The notes: generated by a model not told the origin, from the sequence alone. Shown: positions 1 through 8,095, numbered from the stretch's first letter. The stretch is 22,024 nucleotides of DNA from CAUTUX01 sp963532875 (GCA_963532875.1 CAUSLO010000017.1:1-22024); one strand, 5' to 3'. Numbers and translations: made by a program.

Positions 1-79
1 ATATTAACACAATTAAAAAACCATTTCAACAAAAAAATACCTTGCAAGTGCCGAGACGTAGCATACACTCCTAATAGCA

Positions 80-115
80 CTGTTTTGTTTTCGTAAATGT
101 AGTATAGTAGTTCTA
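80..115 (+). promoter_or_regulatory. Possible leaderless promoter of the kinase gene
   Basis: A TATAGT -10-like hexamer lies at 103-108 and the ATG follows after exactly six bases, so a transcript starting about seven bases after the -10 box would begin at the start codon. No Shine-Dalgarno sequence precedes the ATG. The -35 region at 80-85 (CTGTTT) is poor, which limits confidence. Two other genes in the window (at 10250 and 20076) have the same -10/ATG distance with good -35 boxes. Nothing else is seen in bases 1-79. Confidence 0.35.
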
Positions 116-1173
116 TGAAAGCGATAACAGAACAGTTTAAAATTGAAGGGGATTACGTTTCTCAAAAGGAATTAAAATCGGGACACATAAACAAAACGTG
201 GCAAGTTGTAACCACAAAAAGTAGTTACATTTTACAAGATCTAAATACGTCGATATTCAAAGATCCAATTGCTCTAACAAACAACATGATAGCAATTGTT
301 GAACACCTTAAAAATAAAGGCGAGAGAATGGCTACAGTGATTATGACTAAAGACAACAAGCCTTTGTATGTAAAAGATGGCAGAACATATAGAATGTTTG
401 AATATATCGACAAGACTATAACTTACGACGTTACACCAAATGAACTGACATTTTCAGTCTCTGGTGAAGTCATGGGTAGATTTCAAAAAGCACTAGTGGA
501 TTTTGATATTTCAAAGTTAAAAGAAACAATTAAGGATTTTCACAATACACCAAAGAGATTTAAAGATTTCACTTCAGCACTAGAAGCAGATGTGAATAAT
601 AGACGTCAGAATTGCGAAGAAGAAGTGCAGTATATCTTAAGCCAAGAAAATAACATTTCAAAAATTCAAAGTAGATTGATGAGCAAAGAGATTCCTTTGC
701 GTGTCGTACATAATGATCCTAAACTATCGAATATGCTTTTCTATGAAGACGGTAAAGATGGAGTTATAATTGATTTAGATACAGTTATGCCAGGCTCGTA
801 TTTGTTTGATTTCGGCGAAGCAATTCGTTTTGGCACAGCAACGGCAAAAGAAGACGAAACAGACTTATCAAAAGTAGATTTCAATAAAAATTTATTCATT
901 GTATATGCAAAAGCATATTTAGCACAAATGCACAAACACTTAAATGAGAATGAAATCGCTCTTTTAACATATAGTGCATATTTAATGACATTTGAGAATG
1001 CTATGAGATTTTTAACAGACTACCTACAAGGTGATGTATATTTCCACACAGCGAGACCAGAACACAACTTAGACAGAGCAAGAACTCAAATAAAGATGGC
1101 AAAGAAAATTTCAGCACTAGAAAGCAAGTTGCAAGCGGAAGTATCTGCAATTATATCTAAACTAGAAAAGTAA
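115..1173 (+). CDS. Phosphotransferase (APH/NahK-like sugar kinase)
   Basis: A 352-residue cytosolic kinase of the aminoglycoside phosphotransferase/choline kinase fold. The catalytic loop is VVHNDPKLSNMLF with the presumed catalytic Asp at residue 201, followed by the metal-binding IDLDTVMPG (Asp220, Asp222) and FDFGEAIRFG. This combination of loops is characteristic of N-acetylhexosamine 1-kinase (NahK) and its relatives, which phosphorylate GlcNAc, GalNAc or similar sugars at C1 during glycan salvage. No phosphorylase or epimerase gene of that pathway is present here, so the substrate is not fixed by context. Length matches the family. The next reading frame begins two bases after the stop. 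The start lacks a Shine-Dalgarno site and sits six bases after a TATAGT box. The family assignment is firm; an antibiotic-modifying role is unlikely. Confidence 0.75.
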   Translation: MKAITEQFKIEGDYVSQKELKSGHINKTWQVVTTKSSYILQDLNTSIFKDPIALTNNMIAIVEHLKNKGERMATVIMTKDNKPLYVKDGRTYRMFEYIDKTITYDVTPNELTFSVSGEVMGRFQKALVDFDISKLKETIKDFHNTPKRFKDFTSALEADVNNRRQNCEEEVQYILSQENNISKIQSRLMSKEIPLRVVHNDPKLSNMLFYEDGKDGVIIDLDTVMPGSYLFDFGEAIRFGTATAKEDETDLSKVDFNKNLFIVYAKAYLAQMHKHLNENEIALLTYSAYLMTFENAMRFLTDYLQGDVYFHTARPEHNLDRARTQIKMAKKISALESKLQAEVSAIISKLEK

Positions 1174-1175
1174 AT

Positions 1176-2833
1176 ATGGATATGATAGATTTCAAACAAA
1201 TTACACAATACCGTGAAAATAACTGCTTAGAAGTTAAAGAGGCACAAGGTGGTCTTCCAGAAAGTATATGGAGGACATATTCTGCTTTTGCTAATACTCA
1301 AGGTGCCATAATTGTACTTGGAGTAAAAGAACTAGACGACAAATCATTAGAGATCATTGGCGTTAAGAATCCAGAGAAACAGATTAAGGAGTTTTGAGAT
1401 ATTGTCAATAATCAAAAGAAAGTAAGTGTAAATATTTTACGTGAAAAGAATGTGTTCATAGAAGAGGTTAATGGCGAAAGAATAATCGTGATTTCAGTTC
1501 CACGTGCAAATCGTCAAGATAAACCAGTTCATTTAACTGAAGATTTTTTCAAAGGGACATTTAGAAGGAATGGAGAAGGAGACTATCATTGCACAAAATC
1601 AGAAGTTAAAAATATGTTGAGAGATCAGTCAGAGATTTCTCAAGACAAGAAAGTACTTGACGAGTTTTCATTTGATTCGTTCAATAAAGAAACAATTTTA
1701 AGTTATAGAAACTATTTTAGATCTTCAAGAGGAAACCACCCTTGGATTAAAATAACCGACGAAGAGTTTTTAGAAAAGATAGGGGCTCTTGGAAGGAGCG
1801 AAGAAAATAATAAACTTCACCCAACAGCAGCAGGGTTGTTAATGTTTGGAGACGAGTACCAGATCGTTAAGGAATTCCCATATTATTTTTTGAACTACCA
1901 AGAAAAACTAACTCATCACATAGAATGGACAGATAGAATATATTCAAGTTCCGGAGACTGGAGTGGAAATGTATTTGATTTTTATTTGAAAGTTACGCCA
2001 ATGCTTTTCAAATATATAAAAATTCCTTTTAAGTTAGAAGGAATACATAGAGTTGATGATACGCCAGCACATAAGGCAGTTAGAGAAGGGTTTGTCAACG
2101 CTTTGATTCATAGCGATTATTATGAGAGACGAGGTTTGGTTGTTGAACAGTTTGCAAATGAAATAAAAATTTCAAACCCTGGGGCATTTCGTATCAATAT
2201 ATCTGAAGCACTAAATGGTGGCTTGTCAGATGCGAGGAACGCAACGATAATGAAGATGTTTGCGTTGCTATCAATTGGAGAACATGCAGGTAGTGGATTA
2301 TATCGAATATATTCAACATGGGAAGATAACGGTGAAGAGAAACCAATTTTACAAGAAAGATTTAATCACGACAGAACAGTCCTAATTTTAAAGTTTAATG
2401 AAAATAGACTAGTTACTTCAGGGGAAAAACTGAAAAATTTGTATGTAAAACCACAAAACGTGGTTGTAAATGATAAAAAGTTGCATGCAAATGAAGAAGA
2501 GTTGTATGCAAAACCAGAGAATGTAGGTGTAAATGATAAAAGTTTGCATGTAAAATCAAAAATATGGGTGTAAATGATACAATTTTGCATGCAAAATTAC
2601 AAAATGTGGGTATAAAAGAAGAAAATTTGCATGTAAAATCTTTATCACAAATCATTCTTAATATAATTAAAAAAAATCCTGAAACGACATACCAAACTTT
2701 AATTCAAGAGTTAAATGTCTCCAGAGAAACAATTAGGAAAACAATTAAGGAATTAAAAAACAATGGGGTTATTAAGAGAATTGGATCAGACAAGAACGGA
2801 CATTGGGAGATAATTACTCCAACTAATGAGTAA
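1176..2833 (+). pseudogene. Broken AlbA_2/HATPase_c_4 transcriptional regulator
   Basis: The stretch encodes one protein of about 552 residues if two lesions are repaired. Part one (1176-1394) is the start of an AlbA_2 (Schlafen-type) domain and stops at TGA 1395-1397. The same frame continues at once with DIVNNQKKVSVNIL, and relatives have Trp at the TGA position (FWDTINN-type motif). From 1398 to 2570 come the rest of AlbA_2, a linker (KLHPTAAGLLMFG) and a HATPase_c_4 domain (REGFVNALIHSDYY, ISNPGAFRI). The frame is lost at the A5 run 2558-2562 inside a 42-bp tandem repeat whose third full unit has 41 bases; it resumes in the next frame and ends with a winged-helix domain (TYQTLIQELNVSRETIRKT). 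The family is usually called ATP-dependent DNA helicase RecG-related or putative DNA-binding protein. Two independent lesions favour decay. The first ATG has no clear Shine-Dalgarno site and lies two bases after the kinase stop. Confidence 0.8.
2439..2640 (+). repeat. Degenerate 42-bp tandem repeat in the regulator linker
   Basis: Units start with TTGCATG or TTGTATG: 2439-2480 (42 bp), 2481-2501 (21-bp half unit), 2502-2543 (42), 2544-2584 (41), 2585-2626 (42), and a partial unit from 2627. Each full unit encodes a 14-residue motif of the form LHVKPQNVGVNDK. The 41-bp unit has A5 at 2558-2562 where the reading frame needs A6, which creates the frameshift. The repeat forms a flexible linker between the HATPase and the C-terminal winged helix. 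Confidence 0.85.
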
Positions 2834-2880
2834 GTCATGGTGTTTGATAACTAATCTTTGAAACAAATATAAAATGTATC

Positions 2881-2898
2881 AATTAAACGGATTAGAAT
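2881..2898 (+). repeat. 18-bp direct repeat, left copy
   Basis: AATTAAACGGATTAGAAT is identical to 8174-8191. Short similarity (TTTGCT) continues downstream in both copies. The copies bracket the 5.3-kb segment with the AlbA_2, NYN and restriction-modification genes. This could be an attachment-site or recombination scar; no integrase lies between them. Confidence 0.6.
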
Positions 2899-2993
2899 GC
2901 ATGTTTGCTAATTATTCTTAAACTAAAGGCGTTTTACGATTTCAGTTTTCCAATTTTTTTATTAGTTCATCTGAGTTGAAAATAACGAACGAC

Positions 2994-3044
2994 TTGTTTT
3001 ATTTAGTCATGAATTATACAATAAAATTAGTATAAGACTAAATA
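2994..3044 (+). promoter_or_regulatory. Promoter with 9-bp inverted-repeat operator upstream of AlbA_2 gene
   Basis: A -35-like TTGTTT (2994-2999) and a -10 TACAAT (3017-3022) are separated by 17 bp. A perfect 9-bp inverted repeat, TATTTAGTC at 3000-3008 and GACTAAATA at 3036-3044, flanks the -10 box and the predicted transcription start. The arrangement suggests binding of a dimeric regulator, possibly the AlbA_2 protein itself. The Shine-Dalgarno GTGAGGT follows at 3054-3060. Confidence 0.55.
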
Positions 3045-3066
3045 GGATAATTAGTGAGGTTTCATA

Positions 3067-4419
3067 ATGAAATATGGTAAAAGCGAGAACTGTGAATTCA
3101 AAAGAGCACTAACTGACGAAGTAAAACTTGAGATTATTGCTTTTTTAAATTCATGTGGTGGAACAATCTATATTGGCGTTCAAGATGATGGAATAATTTA
3201 TGAACCATTTTTATCTGAATCAAAAGATTCGATGGATGCGAAACTGACTTCTTGGATGCAAAATGCAATCTATCCTTCACCATACAATTTTGTTAAGTAT
3301 CATTTTAATGACGAAGGGATTTTGGTAGTTGAAGTAAATGAAGGAGATAAGAAACCGTATTTCTTAAAAGAAAAAGGACCGATATCAAGTGGGGTATATA
3401 AGCGTGTTGGCTCAGCAAAAAGACCAGCAACAGAAGAACAGATAGTTCACATGATTATGGAAACAAACCATTATGATTTTGAAAGTGAGATTTCCGAGAA
3501 TCAAGACCTAACTTTTAAACACTTCGAGAGAATATGTGGTGAAAAAGGTATTGAAGCGACAAATGAACACAAACTAAATTTTGGGATTATCAATAACGAA
3601 GATAAGTACACAAATATAGGGTTGCTAATGTCGGATCAATCTGAGATTGTCGTGAAAGTTGCAGAGTATGATAAAAAATTAAATTTTAAGATCAAAAAAG
3701 TATTCTCAGGATGTTTACTTAAAATAATAGATAACGTAGAAGACCAGGTTGAGAGGCTAAATGATATTTCAGTGGTAATAGATGGTTCATCATTCCAAAG
3801 AATTGAAACACAGTCTTATCTAAGTTCTGCCCTTAGGGAAATTGTGTTGAATGCTTTTTGTCATGCCAATTACTTTTTAAGGTCAAATATAAAAATAGAG
3901 TTTTTCCCAGATAAAGCAAGAATTATAAGTCCAGGCGGGTTATTTCATTCAAGCCTAGAAGATGTAATGCAAGGTACACAAACATATCGTAATCCAAAGT
4001 TAGTTTATATATTAGAAAAAATGGGTCTAATAAAGGAACCTAGGTTAGGAATTAAGAAAGCAGTAGAGGCATATAAAGATATAGGCTATATGCCAAAATT
4101 TGATGTTGGCGAGTATTTTTTTACCGTGGAACTGCCGAATATAAATGCGTGTAAATATCATGACCAAATAAATGACCAGATAAAAGACCAAATATATGAC
4201 CAAATAAACGATACAGGTTTAGAAATTTTGAAACTCGTTAAAGCAAATCCAGGAATAAAGGTTCCAGAGATGGGTATAAGACTAGGAGGGATAGTCCCAG
4301 GTATTAATGCGGACAAGATACGTAATGCGATTAAGCGTGAACTCAAAGGATATATTCAACTTGTCGGTTCTCGCAAGACTGGAGGATATCATCTCATCAA
4401 AGCAACAGAAGAGCATTAA
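3067..4419 (+). CDS. AlbA_2/HATPase_c_4 DNA-binding regulator-like protein
   Basis: An intact 450-residue protein of the same two-domain class as the broken gene upstream. The N-terminal ~110 residues form an AlbA_2 (Schlafen-type) domain (KSENCEFKRAL, FLNSCGGTIYIGVQDDG). The C-terminal half carries a HATPase_c_4 domain with ALREIVLNAFCHANY (Glu258, Asn262) and IISPGGLFH. Residues 366-381 are four DQI(N/K/Y) tetrapeptide repeats, followed by a winged-helix-like tail. Such proteins are annotated as RecG-like helicases but lack helicase motifs; many act as regulators or occur in defence neighbourhoods, and the exact biochemical role is unknown. A promoter with an inverted repeat and a GTGAGGT Shine-Dalgarno site precede it, so it probably heads the cassette that continues into the NYN and restriction-modification genes. 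Family assignment is firm, function is not. Confidence 0.8.
   Translation: MKYGKSENCEFKRALTDEVKLEIIAFLNSCGGTIYIGVQDDGIIYEPFLSESKDSMDAKLTSWMQNAIYPSPYNFVKYHFNDEGILVVEVNEGDKKPYFLKEKGPISSGVYKRVGSAKRPATEEQIVHMIMETNHYDFESEISENQDLTFKHFERICGEKGIEATNEHKLNFGIINNEDKYTNIGLLMSDQSEIVVKVAEYDKKLNFKIKKVFSGCLLKIIDNVEDQVERLNDISVVIDGSSFQRIETQSYLSSALREIVLNAFCHANYFLRSNIKIEFFPDKARIISPGGLFHSSLEDVMQGTQTYRNPKLVYILEKMGLIKEPRLGIKKAVEAYKDIGYMPKFDVGEYFFTVELPNINACKYHDQINDQIKDQIYDQINDTGLEILKLVKANPGIKVPEMGIRLGGIVPGINADKIRNAIKRELKGYIQLVGSRKTGGYHLIKATEEH
4162..4209 (+). repeat. Four 12-bp tandem repeats (DQIx hinge)
   Basis: Four near-identical 12-bp units of the form GACCAAATAAAT are in frame with the AlbA_2 gene and encode DQIN, DQIK, DQIY, DQIN. 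The unit length is a multiple of three, so copy-number changes would alter hinge length without breaking the frame. Confidence 0.85.
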
Positions 4420-4484
4420 TAACTTGAAAAACTGTCGATGTGATGTTTGAATTATTAAAAAATCCTTGATTTTAGGTAAGTGCA

Positions 4485-5339
4485 ATGCAAAAATTATTTA
4501 TGAGGTTAAACGTGGAAGAAAATGGAACAAAGAGAGTTGGGTTATTTATAGACTGCGAGAACATACCTTGCAAATATTTGAATGATATTTTAAATATTGC
4601 CAGTGATTATGGGGAACTGTTTATAAGAAATGCATATGGCAATTGGATTACAAAAAAAGGCGATGATGAATTAGAAATTAAAATGCAAGAGTGGAAAAAG
4701 CAGTGCGATGAATATGGGATAATTACGCAATCACCAATATACACAAGTAGAAAGAATTCTTCAGATATAAAAATGGCAATTGATATCATAAAAATCGCAT
4801 ATGCACATAATGTATTAGATGTTATTGTCATAGTTAGTTCAGATAGCGATTTTTCGTCTGTTGCTAATGAAGTGAGATTGAGTGGTACACGAGTAGTTGG
4901 AATAGGCATTAAACAAATGACTAATCCTCATTATGTAAAATATTTTAATAATTTCTATTATTTAGGAAGTAAGCAAGAAAGCAACGAAGAAGGCGAAAGC
5001 ATTCCAACTGAACAAGAGATACCTAAAAAAGAAAAGAGCACTAAGGAAAAAGTAAAGAATGTCAAAGAACAAAAAAATAATAAAACATCAAACGCAAAGA
5101 ATGAACAATTAAGAAAAATAGTTGATAGTTTAATAAATGACAGTGCTACTAAAGAAGCGTATCAATCGCTAATCGTTGGCAAGATGAAAAAAATATATAA
5201 CGACTTTACAAGGAAGAATGTCGGCGAAACGAGTTATGAAAATATTATTCGTAAAATGTTACCTGAAACATATGAGTCAAAAATGTTAGATGACAATACT
5301 ACGATTGTATGGTTTAAGAAAAAAAAGATAAATAAGTAA
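4485..5339 (+). CDS. NYN (PIN-like) domain nuclease-like protein
   Basis: A 284-residue protein. Residues ~16-160 form a NYN/LabA-like (DUF88) domain: GLFIDCENIP with Asp23, and IVIVSSDSDFSSVANEV with Asp120 and Asp122. These are the acidic residues expected at the metal-binding nuclease centre of PIN-like folds. A Lys/Glu-rich linker (~165-205) leads to a C-terminal domain (LRKIVDSLINDSATKEAYQS and onward) with the size and pattern of an OST-HTH/LOTUS module, which binds RNA in relatives. The likely role is RNA cleavage or RNA binding; the target is unknown. A TAGGTAAG Shine-Dalgarno-like site lies before the ATG; a second in-frame ATG at codon 6 is possible. It sits between the AlbA_2 and restriction genes on the same strand, fitting a defence or stress role. 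The NYN call is firm; the OST-HTH call is moderate. Confidence 0.75.
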   Translation: MQKLFMRLNVEENGTKRVGLFIDCENIPCKYLNDILNIASDYGELFIRNAYGNWITKKGDDELEIKMQEWKKQCDEYGIITQSPIYTSRKNSSDIKMAIDIIKIAYAHNVLDVIVIVSSDSDFSSVANEVRLSGTRVVGIGIKQMTNPHYVKYFNNFYYLGSKQESNEEGESIPTEQEIPKKEKSTKEKVKNVKEQKNNKTSNAKNEQLRKIVDSLINDSATKEAYQSLIVGKMKKIYNDFTRKNVGETSYENIIRKMLPETYESKMLDDNTTIVWFKKKKINK

Positions 5340-5410
5340 AGATACAAACTTAAATCAAGTTGAATTAACTTCAAAGCAAGTAATAAATATTAGGAGTACG
5401 AAAATTATCT

Positions 5411-6073
5411 ATGAAGCCTAAGTTAGATATTGAAATGTTAGTAATTGAAGCAAAAGACTTTTGCGAAAAGCAATCTAAATTAAATCACAAATTATTGACT
5501 GGAGTTACAGATGGGAAAGCAGTAGGCACATATATTGAACATTTGTTTCAAGAAGAATTGAGCAAGAAGTATGAGTTCGAGGTAGGCAATAGTGCAAAAG
5601 GAATTGATTTTCCAGGGAAGAATATAAATACAGATATTAAAGTTACATCAATAGAACAGCCTCAAAGTTCGTGCCCATTCAGAAGTTCAAGACAAAAGAT
5701 TTTTGGATTGGGGTACAATTTATTGGTTTTCGTTTATGACAAAATTGATGCGAAAGACAGTTGCACTTTAAACTTTTTATCTTGCACATTCATAGATAAA
5801 CATAAAACATCAGATTACACAATTACTAAACGTTTGATTGAAATGAAAAAAGATGGAGCAAATACAGAGGACATTGTTGGGTATTTAAATGACAAAAGTA
5901 TTCCAGGGGATGAAATTCAATACCTTGACTTGGCAAGAGAGATACTATCATCTGAGATTGAACAAGGATACTTAACAATTTCAAATGCTCTGCAATGGCG
6001 TCTTAACTATGGGAGAGTCATACAATTAGACAATACGATTGAAGGGATTACTAACTATGCATGGCAGTATTAA
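5411..6073 (+). CDS. Putative Type II restriction endonuclease
   Basis: A 220-residue protein placed directly upstream of, and overlapping, a DNA adenine methyltransferase. The N-terminal half has a plausible PD-(D/E)xK nuclease core: Glu43 in GTYIEHLFQEEL, Asp66 in GIDFPG, and Asp75-Ile-Lys77 in NTDIKVTS, followed by a strand LLVFVYDK. This matches Type II restriction enzymes of ~200-300 residues that cut DNA unless their partner has methylated the site. The specificity cannot be read from sequence. The AGGAG-type site at 5392-5396 is unusually far (14 nt) from the ATG, and no other in-frame start lies closer, so translation may be weak, which would suit a toxic nuclease. The C-terminus (GYLTISNALQWRLNYGRV) looks like a helical, possibly DNA-binding module. 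The role rests on motif plus context. Confidence 0.65.
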   Translation: MKPKLDIEMLVIEAKDFCEKQSKLNHKLLTGVTDGKAVGTYIEHLFQEELSKKYEFEVGNSAKGIDFPGKNINTDIKVTSIEQPQSSCPFRSSRQKIFGLGYNLLVFVYDKIDAKDSCTLNFLSCTFIDKHKTSDYTITKRLIEMKKDGANTEDIVGYLNDKSIPGDEIQYLDLAREILSSEIEQGYLTISNALQWRLNYGRVIQLDNTIEGITNYAWQY

Positions 6074-7574
6074 AAAAGAATTAGGAGATTATCAAACACC
6101 GATTGAATTCGCAGAGGTAATCACTGACTTTGTTAAAAACAATATTCCATTTGTTCCAAATATAATTCTAGAGCCAACATGTGGAGTTGGAAATTTTCTA
6201 GAAAGAGTAAGTAAAGAATTTAACGATGCCGAACTCATAGGTATTGATATCAATGGTGAGTATTTAGAATTTGCTAAAGAAAGACTAAATAAATTTAGTA
6301 AATTAAAATACAAACTAGTAAATAAAAATATATTTGATTATGACTACAGAGATATATCACTTCAAGACAAAGTACTAATAATTGGCAACCCACCATGGGC
6401 AACTAACTCTGAATTGTCAAGTGGCGAAATGAACAATCTACCAACCAAAATAAACATAAAAAACCTTAGAGGGGTAGATGCTATAACTGGATTATCCAAT
6501 TTTGACATATCAGAACATATAATTTTGGACGCAATTAAAAAGGTGAAAGTAGAGAGATTTTGTTTGGCTTTGTTGTGTAAAACAAATATTGCAACCAACG
6601 TAATAAAAGAATTAAGAAGACAAAATATTCACATTGCTAAAGCAACAATTTTAAAATTTGATGCCAAAGAAGTTTTTGACGTTTCAGTTGATGCTTGTTT
6701 GTTATATATCGAAAAAGAGGAAAACAATGTTGCTAACGCTGATAGATTTCAAGTATATGAATTGAGTCAAAATCAGATTAAATACGAAACAGAGATGGGA
6801 TTTATAAATAACAAATTCGTAGTTGATTGTAATGGATACAATGCAGACATTGATGGCAACTCACCATTTGAATGGAGGTCTGGTGTAAAGCATGACGCAA
6901 TCAAAATTATGGAACTAAAAAGGAATGATATCGGAAGATATGTTAATGGATTCAATTGTGTCGTAGATATTGAAGATACTTTATTATATCCTTTGCTGAA
7001 GAGTAGTGATTTAAAAAAGTATAAGGGAGAAAGTGATATCAGAAGATGCGTAATTATTACACAGAGAAAGCCAAGCGAAGAAACGGAACATATCAAAATT
7101 GGAAATCCAAAACTATGGAATTATTTAAAAAAACACGAAACCATACTAATAGCACGAAAAAGTAGCATATATAGAAACGCTCCAAAATTTTCAATATTTG
7201 GGATAGGGGAGTATGCCTTTAGCAAGTATAAGGTTGCTATTTCGGGGTTTTATAAAGAACCAAACTTTGTAATGCTAAAATCAGAGAAACCTATAATGCT
7301 TGATAACACCTGCTACTATTTAAGTTTCAATGATGAAAAAACAGCAATGATAACAACAATCATACTCAATAGCGATGTGGTAAAAAAATTCATGTCATCC
7401 ATAAGCAATATAAATTCAAAGAGACCATATACAAAAGTAATACTGTCTAGAATTGATATAGCAAAACTTTCAAAGAAATTTGATTTTGAATATATATCTG
7501 AGATGGAAAAACAGATATTTAAAACAAGTCATATAACATCAGATGATTACAACATCTATCGAAACAATTTCTAA
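6057..7574 (+). CDS. DNA N6-adenine methyltransferase (Type II R-M)
   Basis: A 505-residue SAM-dependent DNA methyltransferase. An N-terminal GDYQTP resembles motif X of the GQxxTP kind, motif I is EPTCGVGNFL (Glu39), and the catalytic motif IV is NPPW (Asn111-Trp114), which indicates N6-adenine methylation. The order X-I-IV followed by a large C-terminal target-recognition region (residues ~260-480, ending near SKRPYTKVILSRID) fits the gamma class, as in M.TaqI or Type IIG/Eco57I-like enzymes. Here it is a stand-alone modification subunit with the endonuclease upstream. I chose ATG 6057 over TTG 6039 because GAAGGG lies ~10 nt upstream of the ATG. This start overlaps the endonuclease end by 17 bp, implying translational coupling. 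It would protect host DNA from the upstream enzyme. Confidence 0.85.
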   Translation: MHGSIKKELGDYQTPIEFAEVITDFVKNNIPFVPNIILEPTCGVGNFLERVSKEFNDAELIGIDINGEYLEFAKERLNKFSKLKYKLVNKNIFDYDYRDISLQDKVLIIGNPPWATNSELSSGEMNNLPTKINIKNLRGVDAITGLSNFDISEHIILDAIKKVKVERFCLALLCKTNIATNVIKELRRQNIHIAKATILKFDAKEVFDVSVDACLLYIEKEENNVANADRFQVYELSQNQIKYETEMGFINNKFVVDCNGYNADIDGNSPFEWRSGVKHDAIKIMELKRNDIGRYVNGFNCVVDIEDTLLYPLLKSSDLKKYKGESDIRRCVIITQRKPSEETEHIKIGNPKLWNYLKKHETILIARKSSIYRNAPKFSIFGIGEYAFSKYKVAISGFYKEPNFVMLKSEKPIMLDNTCYYLSFNDEKTAMITTIILNSDVVKKFMSSISNINSKRPYTKVILSRIDIAKLSKKFDFEYISEMEKQIFKTSHITSDDYNIYRNNF

Positions 7575-7665
7575 AAAATGAGTTAAATTTGTAATTTTTA
7601 CATAACACATAATAGTATTTAATTATGCCATAATAGTCCTTTCAAGTATTATTTATGAAGAACTT

Positions 7666-7797
7666 ATGGACATTAATCAATTAAATTCAACGTGGGCGAA
7701 AGGCACAGTCCTATATTCAAAAGTAGCCATAGAGTTGGGTGTTGGATATCCAGAGATGATGGTGTTGTACGCTTTGGAAATGTTGGGAATTCTATAA
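7666..7797 (+). pseudogene. Truncated MarR-family regulator remnant
   Basis: A 43-codon frame starts with ATG and contains LNSTWAKGTVLYSKVAIELG and then VGYPEMMVLYALEMLG, which strongly resembles the first helices of MarR-type regulators; relatives continue with TQKQI and the recognition helix. Here a TAA follows after GIL and no continuation is visible in any frame downstream. It is most likely the 5' remnant of a gene whose winged-helix and C-terminal parts were lost. Recognition is by pattern memory only. The rest of 7575-8006 shows no further gene. Confidence 0.45.
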
Positions 7798-8006
7798 TTA
7801 ATATTCTATTTAGCAAAACATAATAAATTTATTTGATGAGTCTCCCATTACAAATAATGTAACAGTAGCCATTAAACGAATAATCCCATGGACAAAATAA
7901 GATGTTATTTAAGCAGAACTATGTATATAGACAATACATGAAGGATAGTGTGGTAACGTTGATAATATTTGTTGAATTATTGTGACCAAAGTTAAAGATT
8001 TTAGAG
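7798..8006. other. Non-coding remnant DNA
   Basis: No gene is visible here. A partial match to the 18-bp direct repeat (ATTAAACG followed by AAT) occurs at about 7872-7882. This stretch probably lost the 3' part of the MarR-like gene. Confidence 0.4.
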
Positions 8007-8095
8007 TGGCGGAAGCGAAGGGATTCGAACCCCTGTGGGATTGCTCCCAAACGGTTTTCAAGACCGCCTCGTTATGACCACTTCGATACGCTTCC
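8007..8095 (-). tRNA. tRNA-Ser (anticodon TGA)
   Basis: Read on the minus strand from 8095, a 7-bp acceptor GGAAGCG pairs with CGCTTCC, followed by discriminator G and encoded CCA (8007-8009). The anticodon stem-loop carries CTTGAAA with anticodon TGA at 8058-8060. The long variable arm (around TTTGGGAGCAATCCCAC) is typical of serine tRNAs, and the T arm contains GGTTCGAATCC. It reads UCA and other UCN serine codons. Confidence 0.97.

Noticed and set aside
1395..1397. UGA reassigned to Trp (genetic code 4)
   Set aside because: RF2 is encoded at 14123-15220, tRNA-Trp has anticodon CCA, and intact genes use only TGG for Trp. One TGA in a gene that also carries a frameshift does not show reassignment.
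2439..2640. CRISPR-like array
   Set aside because: The 42-bp periodicity is a continuous degenerate tandem repeat in coding sequence, with no unique spacers and no cas genes.
7872..7888. Third copy of the 18-bp direct repeat
   Set aside because: Only ATTAAACG and a following AT-rich stretch match, which is not enough in this base composition.
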